64,000 bases of DNA. It comes from Misgurnus anguillicaudatus (Eukaryota; Chordata; Actinopteri; Cypriniformes; Cobitidae). The stretch lies in contig NC_073359.2 of assembly GCF_027580225.2 (NCBI RefSeq), positions 9,615,001 through 9,679,000 of the forward strand, in the 5' to 3' direction. The position numbers were made by a program, and so were the translations under genes. The notes under the pieces were generated by a model, which saw only the letters and a list, made by a program, of their open reading frames with translations, made no database searches and was not told the origin of the DNA. Position 1 is the stretch's first letter. Every line of letters begins with the position of its first letter. Shown in pieces: positions 45,898-57,762 of this stretch.

Positions 45898-46616
45898 TTA
45901 AAGGAATAGTCTACTCATTTTCAATATTAAAATATGTTATTACCTTAACTAAGAATTGTTGATACATCCCTCTATCATCTGTGTGCGTGCACGTAAGCGC
46001 TGGAGCGCGCTGCGACGCTTCGATAGCATTTAGCTTAGCCCCATTCATTCAATGGTACCACTCAGAGACAAAGCCAGAAGTGACCAAACACATCAACGTT
46101 TTTCCTATTTAAGACGAGTAGTTATACGAGCAAGTTGGGTGGTACAAAATAAAACGTAGCGCTTTTCTAAGTGGATTTAAAAGAGGAACTATATTTTATG
46201 GCGTAATAGCACTTTTGGGAGTAGTTCGACTCGGCGCAGTAACACCCTCCCTCTCCCATTATGAGAGTGAGAAGGGGAGCGGACTTTTCAGGCGAGTCGA
46301 AGTACTCCCAAAAGTGCTATTACGCCATAAAATATAGTTCCTCTTTTAAATCCGCTGCGTTTTATTTTGTACCACCAAGCTTGCTCGTATAGCTGCTCGT
46401 CTTAAATGGGAAGAACGTTGATGTGTTTGGTCACTTCTAACTTTATCTCTGATTGGTACCATTGAATGAATGGGGCTAAGCTAAATGCTATCGAAGCGTC
46501 GCAGCGCGCTCCAGCGCTTACGTGCACGCACACAGATGATAGAGGGATGCATCAACAATTCCCAGTCAAGGCAACAACATATTTCAATATTGAAAATGAG
46601 TAGACTATTCATTTAA
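45898..46616. mobile_element. TTAA-AGGAATAGTCTACTC foldback, copy 2
   Basis: TTAA at 45898-45901 and 46613-46616. It is nearly the same sequence and length as copy 1. It retains acgagcaagttgggtggtac in the left arm, which copy 1 lacks there. Confidence 0.9.
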
Positions 46617-47029
46617 GATTACGGGTAACCTAGTAAAGTAAGGGGTTTAGGTGAAAGTAGGACCAAATAAGCAAACTTAATTTAAAATTTAGACTGAGAA
46701 ACGTTAGGATCGTATTGGATCTAAGTGCACTGTGTCTTCGGGAAGTGTACGTTATTAAAGGCTCATCGAAGCAGTCAGTATCATTTTGGATTGCGAGTAG
46801 CGCATGTTATCTAAAACACATGTAAACGTCAAGCGAATTTCCCCGTCGGCTTTGCGACACACTCCAGGTTTCCTATGCAGGAAACATTTACCTCCGACTA
46901 CAAACCCATGCTGTAATTTTCACGACGGGCTGCGTGGTTGAAGTCGGGGTGTCTGATTGCGTCTCACAAAAGAAGAGGAACGGTGCTGAAGATTGGGGGG
47001 GGGTGATGGGATTGCTTTTTATACTTTAC
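46617..47029. other. intron next to exon 47030; nothing recognised
   Basis: No repeats seen apart from a short G run near 46996-47003. Confidence 0.4.
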
Positions 47030-47124
47030 CTCATAGAGCAGGCAGCCTAGCGACCAGATGTCAGATTTGAAGTTATATCCGTTTTCGTGTATCCGCTCGG
47101 GAGACATGTAATATGGGGTGCCCA
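47030..47124 (-). CDS. nek7: nek7 coding exon: P+1 loop, APE-like motif and helix F
   Basis: After completing the Val codon the exon reads [16 protein letters not shown], then [24 protein letters not shown] is the P+1 loop and the APE-equivalent SPE. SDIWSLG is the conserved start of helix F, with the Asp that anchors the catalytic spine. The acceptor is ttccctag and the donor is GAG|gtaaag. The downstream intron is phase 0. Nothing is broken. It lies between two very transposon-rich introns but is not itself invaded. Confidence 0.96.
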
Positions 47125-47430
47125 CTAGGGAACACAAAGAGAGACAGGCAGAGAGAGAGAGAGAGAGAGTTAGGCTGTGTCTGATTTACAATGCGAGGAG
47201 TTCATCCATGGATGCTTCATTGACAAAGGATTCAGACTGAAGATTTTTAGATGACAAAGAGGAGGTTACTAACAACAGAGAGATACACATGAACTCAATG
47301 ATGCGTGCCTGTGGTAAGGGTCAAAACACATACTAACCATTTATATATTGATGGTCAAGTGCACAATCGAATAACACGTACCTTAAACAGTGGACCACTG
47401 ACAGATCTGAAACAACACCAGTTTTAGAAA

Positions 47431-47745
47431 TAGGAATGCACAGATATATCTGCCTATAATCAGTATCAGCAATTTCCCCACTATCCGATATCAGCCGATT
47501 ATTAAAACGGCTATATTCTGGAAATTAAAAGGGGCGTAAAATGCATCCGAACTCATACAGTGTGATTATTTTTAATTGGGTGACAATGACAACAGTATTG
47601 CAATTCGTACGCTCCACATTTCTAGGATTTCACGACATCATAATTTGAAACAAGGAGTGAAAAGCAAAACTATCGTAAAGGTAGATGTCATTCTAGGTAA
47701 TCAAATATCAGTACTGGCACAGAAAATTGTATCGGTGCATCTCTA
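47431..47745. mobile_element. hAT-like element TAGGAATGCAC…GGTGCATCTCTA
   Basis: 315 bp with inverse ends TAGGAATGCACAGATAT and GTATCGGTGCATCTCTA. Flanks TTTAGAAA and GTTAGAAT are a weak target duplication. Confidence 0.65.
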
Positions 47746-47825
47746 GTTAGAATTGACCATCATAAAGAGTTTGATGATTCTAAATATTCTGCACATATTC
47801 TGAATATGTTTAATTTACATCTCTT

Positions 47826-48571
47826 TTAAAGGCGGGGTGCATGATTTTCAGTCGGGCCGAGTACCAAAACACACTTGTAGCCAATCAGCAGTAAAGGGCG
47901 ATTTATAGTCATGCGTAGGTTCTACGGCGTAGGCTATCCGTAGCCTGTGCATAGCTCTGCGTAGCCTGACGCGCACCTCGCAAAATTTTTAACAGCGCGT
48001 CAGTTCTACGCGGACCGCAAGCGCTGTGATTGGTCCACCAGAAACCCTCCCGTCAGGTAAAAAAAAAAACTGCGTCATAGGTATTTCCGTTTGTGACGGT
48101 GAAAACAAAGATGAACCAAGTTGAGGAGTGATTTAACTCAAACTGCATCAAAAGTCGCTGTTTATTTACTTCCATCATTGCTGGTCTTCTCAAAACATAC
48201 ACAACAAGTTGCTGTTTCTTCTTCGTTTGTGGGTAAACTTGCCCGGTTTCTTCTTCTCTGACGGTCGCGCTGCTACTGTGGTTACACGCTTGGATACTGT
48301 CCACCAGCGGTCGCGCGTGTGTTTGCACGTCGACGCGGACGACGACACAAAAGTATAAATGAAAACCGACGCGGACCCTACGCCGTAGGACCTACGCACG
48401 ACTATAATGAGCCCTTAAGGTGTGTGTCTACTAACAGATATTGCCTGGTTGCGTATGTGTGGGGTGGGTCTACCAAAAGGAGGTCCAGATTCTATCAGGG
48501 TAGGGGTGTGTTTGTTTAGGTGATTTTAAATATCAACATTGGCTTTCAGAGATCATGCACCCCACCTTTAA
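47826..48571. mobile_element. TTAA-AGGCGG element, copy 1, filled by a MITE
   Basis: TTAAAGGCGGGGTGCATGAT and ATCATGCACCCCACCTTTAA are inverse with TTAA at both ends. Compared with 57959-58206 it contains an extra 521 bp plus one TAA. Confidence 0.85.
47895..48415. mobile_element. AGGGCGATTTATAGTC MITE, copy 2, intact, with TAA duplication
   Basis: AGGGCGATTTATAGTCATGC and ACTATAATGAGCCCT form inverse ends, TAA on each side (47892-47894, 48416-48418). The uninterrupted host copy at 57959 has a single site cagcagtaaggggcg. Confidence 0.88.
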
Positions 48572-48777
48572 AGCATTTACGCTAATTCTTAATTTTTTTG
48601 GACTAAAAAGCATCACTTTAACTGAACAGCCATTAGAATGCCCATTACATTCTAAATGTTTAATGTATTAAGTAAGATACTGTAAAATCGGCAAAATCGA
48701 TTTTAGTTTTTCACTAAATGAAACCATATTTAACTATATTACTTTACCAAATTCGAATTTTACACTTATTTCTTAGT

Positions 48778-49111
48778 TTAAAGCTGCATTGTGTAACTTT
48801 TAGAAGGATCTCTTGACAGAAGTGCAATATAATTTACATAACTACATTATCAGTGGTGTATAAAAACTTTACATAATGAACTCTATTGTTTTATTTCCTT
48901 AGAATGAGACGTTTTTATCTACACACAACGTCGGTCCCCTTACATGGAAGTTGCCATCATGTTTCTATAGTAGCCCTAAATGGACAAACTGCTCTATAGA
49001 GCGCCTTCATCACTACATTTTCTCACATTTTGAAATTGAGGGGTGAGCTGTTGGTTGTAATTCATAATCTCACCACTAGAGGCCACTAAAATTTACACAC
49101 ACCACCTTTAA
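48778..49111. mobile_element. TTAA-AGCTGCATTGTGTAA element, copy 2 of the AGGTGCAGTG family
   Basis: TTAA at 48778-48781 and 49108-49111. Its right 78 bp are the beginning of the tandem array unit. Confidence 0.8.
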
Positions 49112-50346
49112 CAATTTACGGCCAGATTTACTAACAGTTTGCGCAAACGACTCTTGGATTTACTAAAAAGACACACAGTGAAAATTTATCAAATTATATT
49201 ATTTGACTGTCCTTAAAGGTCACGTTCTTCCTGATCCCATTATTCAAACTTTAGAAATTGAGGGGTGAGCTGTTGGTTGTAATTCATAATATCACCACTA
49301 GAGGCCACTAAAATTTACACACACCACCTTTAAAAATTTACGGCCAGATTTACTAACAGTTTGCGCAAACGACTCTTGGATTTACTAAAGACACAGTGAA
49401 AATTTATCAAATTATATTATTTGACTGTCCTTAAAGGTCACGTTCTTCCTGATCCCATTATTCAAACTTTAGAAATTGAGGGGTGAGCTGTTGGTTGTAA
49501 TTCATAATATCACCACTAGAGGCCACTAAAATTTACACACACCACCTTTAAAAATTTACGGCCAGATTTACTAACAGTTTGCGCAAACGACTCTTGGATT
49601 TACTAAAGACACAGTGAAAATTTATCAAATTATATTATTTGACTGTCCTTAAAGGTCACGTTCTTCCTGATCCCATTATTCAAACTTTAGAAATTGAGGG
49701 GTGAGCTGTTGGTTGTAATTCATAATATCACCACTAGAGGCCACTAAAATTTACACACACCACCTTTAAAAATTTACGGCCAGATTTACTAACAGTTTGC
49801 GCAAACGACTCTTGGATTTACTAAAGACACAGTGAAAATTTATCAAATTATATTATTTGACTGTCCTTAAAGGTCACGTTCTTCCTGATCCCATTATTCA
49901 AACTTTAGAAATTGAGGGGTGAGCTGTTGGTTGTAATTCATAATATCACCACTAGAGGCCACTAAAATTTACACACACCACCTTTAAAAATTTACGGCCA
50001 GATTTACTAACAGTTTGCGCAAACGACTCTTGGATTTACTAAAGACACAGTGAAAATTTATCAAATTATATTATTTGACTGTCCTTAAAGGTCACGTTCT
50101 TCCTGATCCCATTATTCAAACTTTAGAAATTGAGGGGTGAGCTGTTGGTTGTAATTCATAATCTCACCACTAGAGGCCACTAAAATTTACACACACCACC
50201 TTTAAAAATTTACGGCCAGATTTACTAACAGTTTGCGCAAACGACTCTTGGATTTACTAAAGACACAGTGAAAATTTATCAAATTATATTATTTGACTGT
50301 CCTTAAAGGTCATGTTCTTCCTGATCCCATTTTTCAAACTTTAGTA
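49034..50346 (+). repeat. six-unit tandem array, period 218 bp (first unit 222 bp)
   Basis: The word gaggggtgagctgttggttg recurs with its GGGG at 49040, 49262, 49480, 49698, 49916 and 50134. Units are almost identical. Unit 1 has ctaaaaagacacacagtg where the others have ctaaagacacagtg. Units 1 and 6 read atctcacc and units 2-5 read atatcacc; unit 6 also has two private changes near its end. Each unit contains the right end of the TTAA element at 48778 plus the left end of the element that ends at 51128. Confidence 0.95.
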
Positions 50347-51128
50347 AGTGTGTAATGTTGCTGTTAGAGCATTAATAATACTTGCAAAATGATAAAGCTC
50401 AACGTTCAATGCCGGGAGCTATATTTTCTTTAACAGAATTCGCCTTTAAAAGCTTACAGCGAATGGCTGGTTTGGACTACGGCCCTCTAGTTCTCGGATT
50501 AATGACGTCAATATAAGAGTTTGACTAAACTCCGCACACTGGAATACGTCAGTCGCCAGCTAAGCTCAAACGGCTCTGGCTTAGATAAGCTGCTGTCGAA
50601 TCACAACACACCAAACAAACTACACAATCAGAACTCGTCACGTATTTCTGAAAGAGGGACTTCATAGAACAAGGAAGACATCGGCTCATTTTTAGGACAG
50701 TGAAAACAGCAGTATACAGATAAGTAAATTAACGTGGTTTTTTTACACGTGAAACATGAACGCATATTATATTGCGCACTATAAAACACAACCAAAGCTT
50801 CAAAACACAGGAAGCACGGGGCCTTTAATGCATAATCATTTGTAGAGGTTTCCCATTTAGATGCTAAATTTATGGGGAAAAGAGTATTTAAATTAATCAT
50901 GTAACGACATTTACTAAGTTTTCCGCTCGTCAATTTACTGGTATTTGCGCCATAATTTAACACCTTAAAAGCTAGTTTAAACCCTACACTCACTTGTGCT
51001 GCTCTTGGTCATTATGAAAAATATGATTTCTGCGCCTCTGTTCTTTAACCTGCGCCTTGTCAGAAATTTCCACTCCCATCAGCGCTTTATTGAAATTGCA
51101 CTCTGAAAATGCTGTAAATCTGGCCCAT
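49115..51128. mobile_element. GGCCAGATTTACTAACA element, left end amplified in the tandem array
   Basis: Left GGCCAGATTTACTAACAGTT occurs in every array unit (last at about 50214). The inverse right end GCTGTAAATCTGGCC is at about 51111-51125. The interior after 50346 is single-copy and includes a further repeat-like block around 50446-50828 ending GGGGCCTTTAA. Confidence 0.6.
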
Positions 51129-52430
51129 AAAATCAAAACATGCCATTCACCATTCAAAGTCACCTGATAATACAGTTTTACTAGAAAAACAGCAATGAAA
51201 TAAAACAGCATTCATTCGGGATAGAAAAATCTATAATTTGGGAACAGTGGTAGTTTTGACATTGAAGTTGTACAACAACTTTTCCAGATGGAGTCAAGCG
51301 CTGTAAATGTTCGTGAACGCATTTAGGTGGGTGGCTAAGAGAGTCTGCGGGACTGGTTTCAGACTGTCTGTAAGTACGAGCACTGGGAAATCAAAATCTC
51401 AGCTTACATAAGAGCAGATTCATTCTCATTCACCTCTCATTACAAAAGAACCTGAATGATTTACAACAGGAGCCATTCAAGCCAGCCAAATAAAACTTGG
51501 TCACGTCTTTCTCTCTACACAGGACGGTACTGTACACAGGACTATATTTGAAATTGGCATTTATTATAAAAATCCCACATTTCATGTTTCAATTGATCAG
51601 CATGTGCCTAAAAGGCTTTTCAAGACAAAGGTAAACGGCATGTTTACGCACCGTGACGTCGCACATGTCAAAAGGCTTCGAGACTCGAGGCACAACAAAA
51701 GCGAGACTAAAAAGACCGTCAGGTCATTTAGTCTGTGGCCCTGCAGAGAAGTGTGGGTAATTGGCAGTGACTAATAGCTATCAGACACAAGAGCGGTACC
51801 CAAGAGGCCAGTCAAACTCCCTAAAGCCATCACAAGATTCTTACTGCTCATCGACTGTAGCCGACCAGCCAACCGCCGTCAAAGATTGATGATGGAAGGA
51901 AGTCAGGGTAAAAAACTGAGTAAAAACATTCTGACAAATGCTTGCAGTTTACAAAAGTTTAGCCTTGCCGCAAACAGCTCAGATCTGACACACCGTTAAG
52001 ATGTCTCAGGTGGCGAGAACAAGAGCCAAAGCGAAACGTCTCAACACCAAACGTTGTGTCAGAACGGCTGGGCTGAGGTTGAAACACTTACTGAGAAAAA
52101 CACAAGCAGCATCCCTACCGTCTCGCCATGTGATGCAATGTGCACGCATGTCAGACCCATCAATGTTACTGGGATTTTTTTGTCGTTTTTTAAATTTTAT
52201 TGGTTAATAAGGCAAAAAGTTACTCTAAAATGAAGAATTAAATGGCGATTAACCCTTTATTGGCTGTATAACTAATGCCATTTAGTAATTGGTCATCACA
52301 CTCAGTCGAGAGCTTTGACATCCATCGTTAGACACTTGAAAATATTCGTCTTCTCTTATGCTAATAGTTTCGTAAAGGCTTAGCGGTACAGAGCAACTAT
52401 TCCAGCAGCACGTCAAATTAAGAGCGCATT
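51129..52430. other. intron; long stretch without recognised repeats
   Basis: Even composition, no edges. Parts may be conserved but nothing diagnostic was seen. Confidence 0.35.
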
Positions 52431-52870
52431 ACTTATTCATGCAAATAAATTGTAAACCGTGTTGGGATTCGTAACTATTGTTATGAATTGTTATGACATT
52501 ATGATGCATTTTTGTGAAAAAACGAGAAAGATTACGAGACTCTCGATGGCGTGGTATTTACAGTAATGTTTAATTACAAAAGAAAGAAAAAAAACGTTCT
52601 GTCCCATTGGCTTTTCAAACCTCAGAATAATAACGGCTTTTTTCGTCACTTTTCCCCTTCGAATGAGATGCTAGCACATAATTAGCACAGATAAATTGCA
52701 TAATACGAGGATTTGGAATTCCTTTTCATTTGAATCATTTCTAGCGTTTTTGTTTCTCCCACCAAATTCCTTTGTTCCGATTTCCCCTCAGAAAACCTTC
52801 CACTCTCCTTAATTTAAAGTCTAGCAAGCCTCTGGCGGGAAATGTAAAGAAGAGCTATCTTTTCTTTCTT
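52430..52870. promoter_or_regulatory. intronic block with octamer and TAATTA, candidate enhancer
   Basis: ATGCAAAT at 52439-52446 and TAATTA at 52679-52684 lie in non-repetitive AT-rich DNA with words like cataattagcacagataaat. The pattern resembles developmental enhancers; activity is inferred. Confidence 0.35.
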
Positions 52871-53490
52871 TCAATCTTTCGCTTTGTTTGTATCTGTGGG
52901 CTGCGGAGCCGCTCGGAGATAAAGTTAAAAGGCGAGGGCTCGGCTTCAGAGGAAAAAAATTGACAGCCGTGGAACGGTGCTTCCCGGACCTCCATCCAAC
53001 CCGCGTCCCGGAGTTCTACCACGGTGGTTTGTCTCATTACAGACTGAACTGTCAACCCCCAAACCTTACCGAAGCACCCCGCACCCTCCACCCTAAACCG
53101 CCCCCGTGCAGAGAGAGAGAGAGATGGAGCGGGAGAGCGCTGGAAAGATCGTGCAGGCAGGAAGCTTTGGTCTACCCGCCCTGAGGGAGGCACAGATCGA
53201 AGGTCTCTTTGCCCATGGGTGAATTTAACCTGCCATGTAGAGACTCATGAATTTCATACCATTCAGCCTTCGTATGGAAAGCCCAAGCCTATGGGACAGG
53301 TGACATGGCGTTGTGTTGAAGATTTTCTCGGTGAACCTGCCTTGTGCCTTTTTGTGCTTGTTTTGTCTATACAAAAACCATTTCGGATGCATGGATGCAT
53401 AAGCGAGGTAGAACTGCAAAAGACCACTGCGACTGTGGTGGTACGATATAACCCTGATCCATAAACTGTTATAAATCATGTTAGGGCCCC
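52870..53490. other. intron; GC-richer stretch with an (AG)n run
   Basis: Overlapping frames of about 100 codons occur on both strands (52855-53193, 52888-53184) without domains. There is a gagagagagag run near 53110-53123. Confidence 0.35.
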
Positions 53491-53830
53491 AAAAAAATTG
53501 CTCCCTAACATAGCGGTGTGTAAATGATACCGTGCAGCACGAGCCACGGGAGCAGGTGCGAATGGATGATGTGGTTGCACGGAGCCACTGGCTCCAACGA
53601 AGACGCAGACACCATTAAGACATGATTAAGGAGAGCCCCGATTAAGCTCTTACTGAGACTGTAGCTCATCCCGAGCCTTGGATGAATCGCTGCGGTTCTG
53701 AATGAAAAGAGCGAGGTATCCTGTAGAGGGCGCTGTGAGCTCAGGTTTTTAATATTGTAGTCACATGCATTTCCTGACTCAGTGTTGTGTTGAGGTGGGC
53801 TTGCGGTCTGAGGCAAACACAAAGTGTGAA
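53490..53830. promoter_or_regulatory. non-repetitive intronic block
   Basis: Contains gacaccattaagacatgatt and attaagctcttactgagac, without repeat edges. Candidate for conservation testing. Confidence 0.25.
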
Positions 53831-54194
53831 ATTTGGAGGTAATTTCTAGATGCTTTACAGCTTTTTCCTATTTGCACCGATTTTTTATTCATCATCATTA
53901 TCATGCGGACATGAAAGATAATTTTGTATTCTTACACACCTTACTGTCCACATAGACGTATGTCTCTATACATACTGCATTTGCATGTTAATTCATTTAT
54001 ACAAAAATATAAGACAAACATCAAACAATACTATTATATACACTTTCTTTTCATTATATTTTAACTCTCTCAGATCTATTAACTGTTCAGTAAAATTTCT
54101 TATAAATGGAATTTATAATGTACAGTTTTTATTAAACCATTACAATTGTAATATTATAATAACTAAATTTCTGGTATCAGAGGCATTGCTAGCG

Positions 54195-55833
54195 TGTTTG
54201 GTGTTTCCTTTTTTTTACTTTTCAAGGACTTTCCAAGTCCAATACCCTCAAATTCAAAGACTACATGTGGGGACACATATTTTAAGTGAGCGCAAAATTA
54301 CATCGCGTTACCTTTTAAGATACATTGTTACAGTTCCCTTTCGAGGGAACTTGCGCTGCGTCACTGCGGTGACACTTTTGGCACGCCTCCAGGGGTAAGT
54401 GCGTCTGAATATGTATATAAATTCAACCAATGGTGAGGCTTAACCACAAAGACAGGGTGACGCGGAAATCCGGAAGTATATCGCTTTTATATCGCATTTG
54501 AAATATTGCCAAAGACGACGTTACATGGATGCAGGAAGTATGGCAAGGGAGACGCAGCCGAGACGCTTTCATGTGTCAAACACAACTATGCCAAACAGCA
54601 TTTTGGTATGAACCATTCGCATACAGAAGATATAAGCATTTAAAGCGAACAGTTTAGCGCGTGTGCTTAAAAGGCTATAAATTTTATGATATTATCCTAC
54701 ACCAGGGGTTTTCAAACTTTTTGTGTGTGTGGACCACTATTTGTAATCAAGAATTTTCGCGGACCACCTCATAATACTCATAATAAAATATGTCTACACA
54801 AAGTCCTGAATTAACCTGCACCTCTAAATAGGCTTACTAGCCCTAAAACTATAACTGGTCATCACATCCGTACAACAGGTTTGTTAAAGGAAAGTTTACT
54901 GCACAAAGCGGTGCATGGTTCATTTGAACAATGTGGTTATTTCTATAGCAATGGAGTAGTATGAAATCCATACAGTAACAAGAATATTTGGATATAGTAA
55001 ACATATCAAAACCTTTGGCGATTTTAGGGGATTATTAATCTTCAGAGTTTTACAAGTCAATTCAACAGCACATCTGCAAAACATTTCCGAAACGCGAGAT
55101 CAAGAAACTAACTGGAAATTAAAATAATAACAGGCCTTATTCATTCCATTTATAAACAATTTGTTTCATATAAATTGCCTATAAAGGCTTAACTCGACAA
55201 TTTAATTTAAAATTTATATCAATATTCTTATAACAATATTCTTTATAGACGGTTTCATCGGACGCACGTGATACACGTCTGGATCCGAACTTTACTTCCA
55301 GTTTCGTTTTTTTAATGGTCTGACTAGTTGCTAAACTGATCTCTTGAACAAATGCCTTGTCGAAAATAACAAATGTTTTGGTTTTCTAGGTAATCTATGT
55401 GTTGTTTTTTTGCTTGTTATATAAATAAACTACGTTTAAAGTACTTTGTGGTTATTTATTATTAGCGGAGTTTACCGGAAGTTACTTACGGACCGCGACA
55501 GCCGCTTGTTTATGTTGTTACTGCTGAAACGTCTATATACATTTTCTTATAAAAAAATATTATTTTATATTTTATTTTGCCTTTACATGGACCACCAGCA
55601 GTACCCTCACAGACCACTAGTGGTCCGCGGACCACAGTTTGGGAATGGCCGTCCTACACGACATGGAATAATATGGATTTTTTTCCAGAAAACTTCTTGC
55701 ATAAAATAGATTCAAGCACTTTCAATGCCCTGTATCTATGTATGTATATTTTCAAAAACTTCCCAGGGCCTTGAATTTTTCCCTCCAGATTCACAAACTT
55801 TCAAGGATTTCAAGGACCCGTGGAAACCCTGTT
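54195..55833. mobile_element. hAT-like relic (…GGACCCGTGGAAACCCTG) with nested hAT
   Basis: The right end ACCCGTGGAAACCCTG is a known fish hAT end type. Left-side words ttttcaaggactttccaagt mirror the right side. A fragment starting ACAGTTCCCTTTCGAGGGAA (54331) and the hAT at 54703 lie inside. Confidence 0.5.
54703..55651. mobile_element. hAT element with perfect 8-bp target duplication
   Basis: CAGGGGTTTTCAAACTTTTT and CACAGTTTGGGAATGGCCG are imperfect inverse ends. TCCTACAC is exact on both sides (54695-54702, 55652-55659). Words ggaccacc/ggtccgcggaccac near the ends are typical. No transposase. Confidence 0.85.
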
Positions 55834-56590
55834 TTTACAACTTATCGAACACCTACACAAAATTTTGACTGCTTACAAAAGTTTTGCATCTCTTTAAAAT
55901 ATGCCACATAACTTAAAATCCAAAGGAGCTTTTGTAATGCAAAATACTTAACTAAAATATATTACATTTTAAGCGAAGTCACAGAGCTTTCCAAAATATG
56001 TACATCTGACCCTGATAGCCAGAAAACCTTTTTTATTACAATACAAAATGACTACCGAGCAGAAGACAAGCTGTTAACAATTTATAAACTGTTAAAGGAA
56101 GATTATAAACAACAGGTCATCTTACATATAAGCGGTGTTAAAACAGCGCGTGGGCCTAAATGTTCCGCATGACTCTTTTAACCGAACGTGGCAGGATGAT
56201 CAACACCTCGTCATCTTTTAAGCTTTCCCAAAACGGGGTGACTTTTCTTAAAAGTAGCTCTGTCATGGTGTGTGGACACCTTGGGGTGTCATCTGTGACA
56301 GTAATGCCAAGATCTGTTCCCCAACTAAACATCATATGTGAAGACAAAAGTCAAGAGGTCAAGCCCATGAAATGATTACATCCACTGACACACTTGACTC
56401 TCAACTGGCCCCAGGGCCCAAGGGGAAGGAGATTTTTATAAGACACATGGTTTTGCTTGCAGGCAGCCCTAATGAAACACATCCATGCCCTACTGGGCAA
56501 TCAGAGGAAATCGCTGTTGTATTCAGAGAAAGGAGACAAACAGATGGACAGTCAGGAAAAAAGAAGAGATAAAAAAGAGGAAGTGATTAC
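55834..56590. other. intron before exon 56591; no repeat recognised
   Basis: Frames at 56156-56375 overlap on both strands; nothing supported. Confidence 0.4.
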
Positions 56591-56698
56591 CTAGGGAATG
56601 AGCAGCAGTGGTTTTGGAACTGAAGAAACGTCCCAAGCCCAGGTCGCCCAGTTTCACCACTCCAGTGGCTGTGATGAAGACGTTCGCCGGCTTAATAT
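56591..56698 (-). CDS. nek7: nek7 coding exon: catalytic loop, DLG motif and activation loop
   Basis: The split Asp codon is completed here, giving D-IKPANVF, the catalytic loop with its Lys and Asn. GDLGLGRFF follows, where DLG replaces the common DFG, a hallmark of NEK6/NEK7. The activation segment [10 protein letters not shown] ends the exon, plus one base of a Val codon. The Lys in SSKTTAA favours NEK7 over NEK6, which as I recall has Glu there. The serine just before the last Leu corresponds to NEK7 Ser195, phosphorylated by NEK9 in mammals. The acceptor is tctgctatag and the donor is CTAG|gtaatc; both borders are phase 1. Confidence 0.96.
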
Positions 56699-56769
56699 CT
56701 ATAGCAGAATAAACACATGCTGTAGTAACGTATACGACACATGAGAAAAAAAGGCTTCACGTTTATCTT

Positions 56770-57757
56770 TTTTCAATGCGTGCACTTAATCTTTGTACAG
56801 CGCGTCGTGAATGTGTTAGCATTTAGCCTAGCCCCATTCATTCCTTACGATCCAAACAGGGATAAATTTAGTACGCACCAAACACTTCCATGTTTTCCCT
56901 ATTTAAAGAATGTTACATGAGTAGTTACACAAGTAAGTATTGTGGCACAAAATAAACGTGGCGATTTTTTAAGAGGATAAAAATGTGAATTCTATTACAT
57001 GGCGGAAGAGTACTTAAGTTTGCAGCATTTCGACCTCGTCGCGCGGTAACATCATCACTCCTGACTACTCCCCCTCTCGCTAAAACTTCTGTTTTACAAT
57101 ATAGTTCTCTTTTTTTTATTCGCTTAAAAAATCGCCATGTTTTATTTTGGTGGCTTCAAAATTCATCTCTGTTTGGATCTGAATGGTGAATTCCCACCAG
57201 CCGCAGTAGTGGAGGCAAAAACGCGCTATTCGCACGTAGTTGGACGCTTGAACGTGAGAGTTCACTCGCTTAATTCACACATAAACCTTACGCGTTAAAT
57301 TCTAGTCATTTAAGACATTCACGTGGAAATTTGTGTCATGGGAGGGGCTTCTGCGACTCCCCTTGCTTCCTGTAATCACGTCACTACTACAGCAAGGTCG
57401 TGATTGGTTAACGCGGCGCGGAAATCCACCAAAGTTCAGATCTTTCAACTCGCGCGTTTCCTGCAACAAGGCTCAATTTGCGCCGAAAGCGCCATCCACA
57501 CCGCGCCATTCGTGCTATGCTTACCGCGTGTACCATGCCGCAGGATGCCTAATTGCGTCTTTGCATTGACTTAACATGTAAATCACTCGCGTTCGCCATG
57601 TCTGGTGTAAACCCTGCATAAAGAATGAATGGGGCTAGGCTAAATGCTAACACATTCACAACGCGCTGTACAATAATTAAGTGCACGCATTAAAAAAGAT
57701 AGGTATGTATTAATTTGTCTAAGTTGAGGTAAGAACATAGTAAAATATTGAAAAATG
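56770..57757. mobile_element. diverged relative of the AGGAATAGTC foldback, with a nested element
   Basis: Words cctagccccattcattcctt and gaatgaatggggctaggcta are mirrored arms as in 41280 and 45898, but much diverged. The CACACCAGCCGC element interrupts the right arm. Confidence 0.65.
57185..57619. mobile_element. CACACCAGCCGC element, copy 2
   Basis: Starts with cccaccagccgcagtagtgg and ends gccatgtctggtgtaaaccc; the interior has ttgcattgacttaacat as in 16191-16579. The outer edges have decayed. Confidence 0.6.
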
Positions 57758-57762
57758 GTAGA

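Noticed and set aside
49034..50346. Regular repeats considered as a CRISPR-like array
   Set aside because: The units are direct 218-bp copies without unique spacers, in a vertebrate intron, and derive from transposon ends.
52855..53193. 112-codon frame on the minus strand overlapping a 98-codon frame on the plus strand
   Set aside because: Both come from a GC-richer stretch with an (AG)n run; neither resembles a protein.
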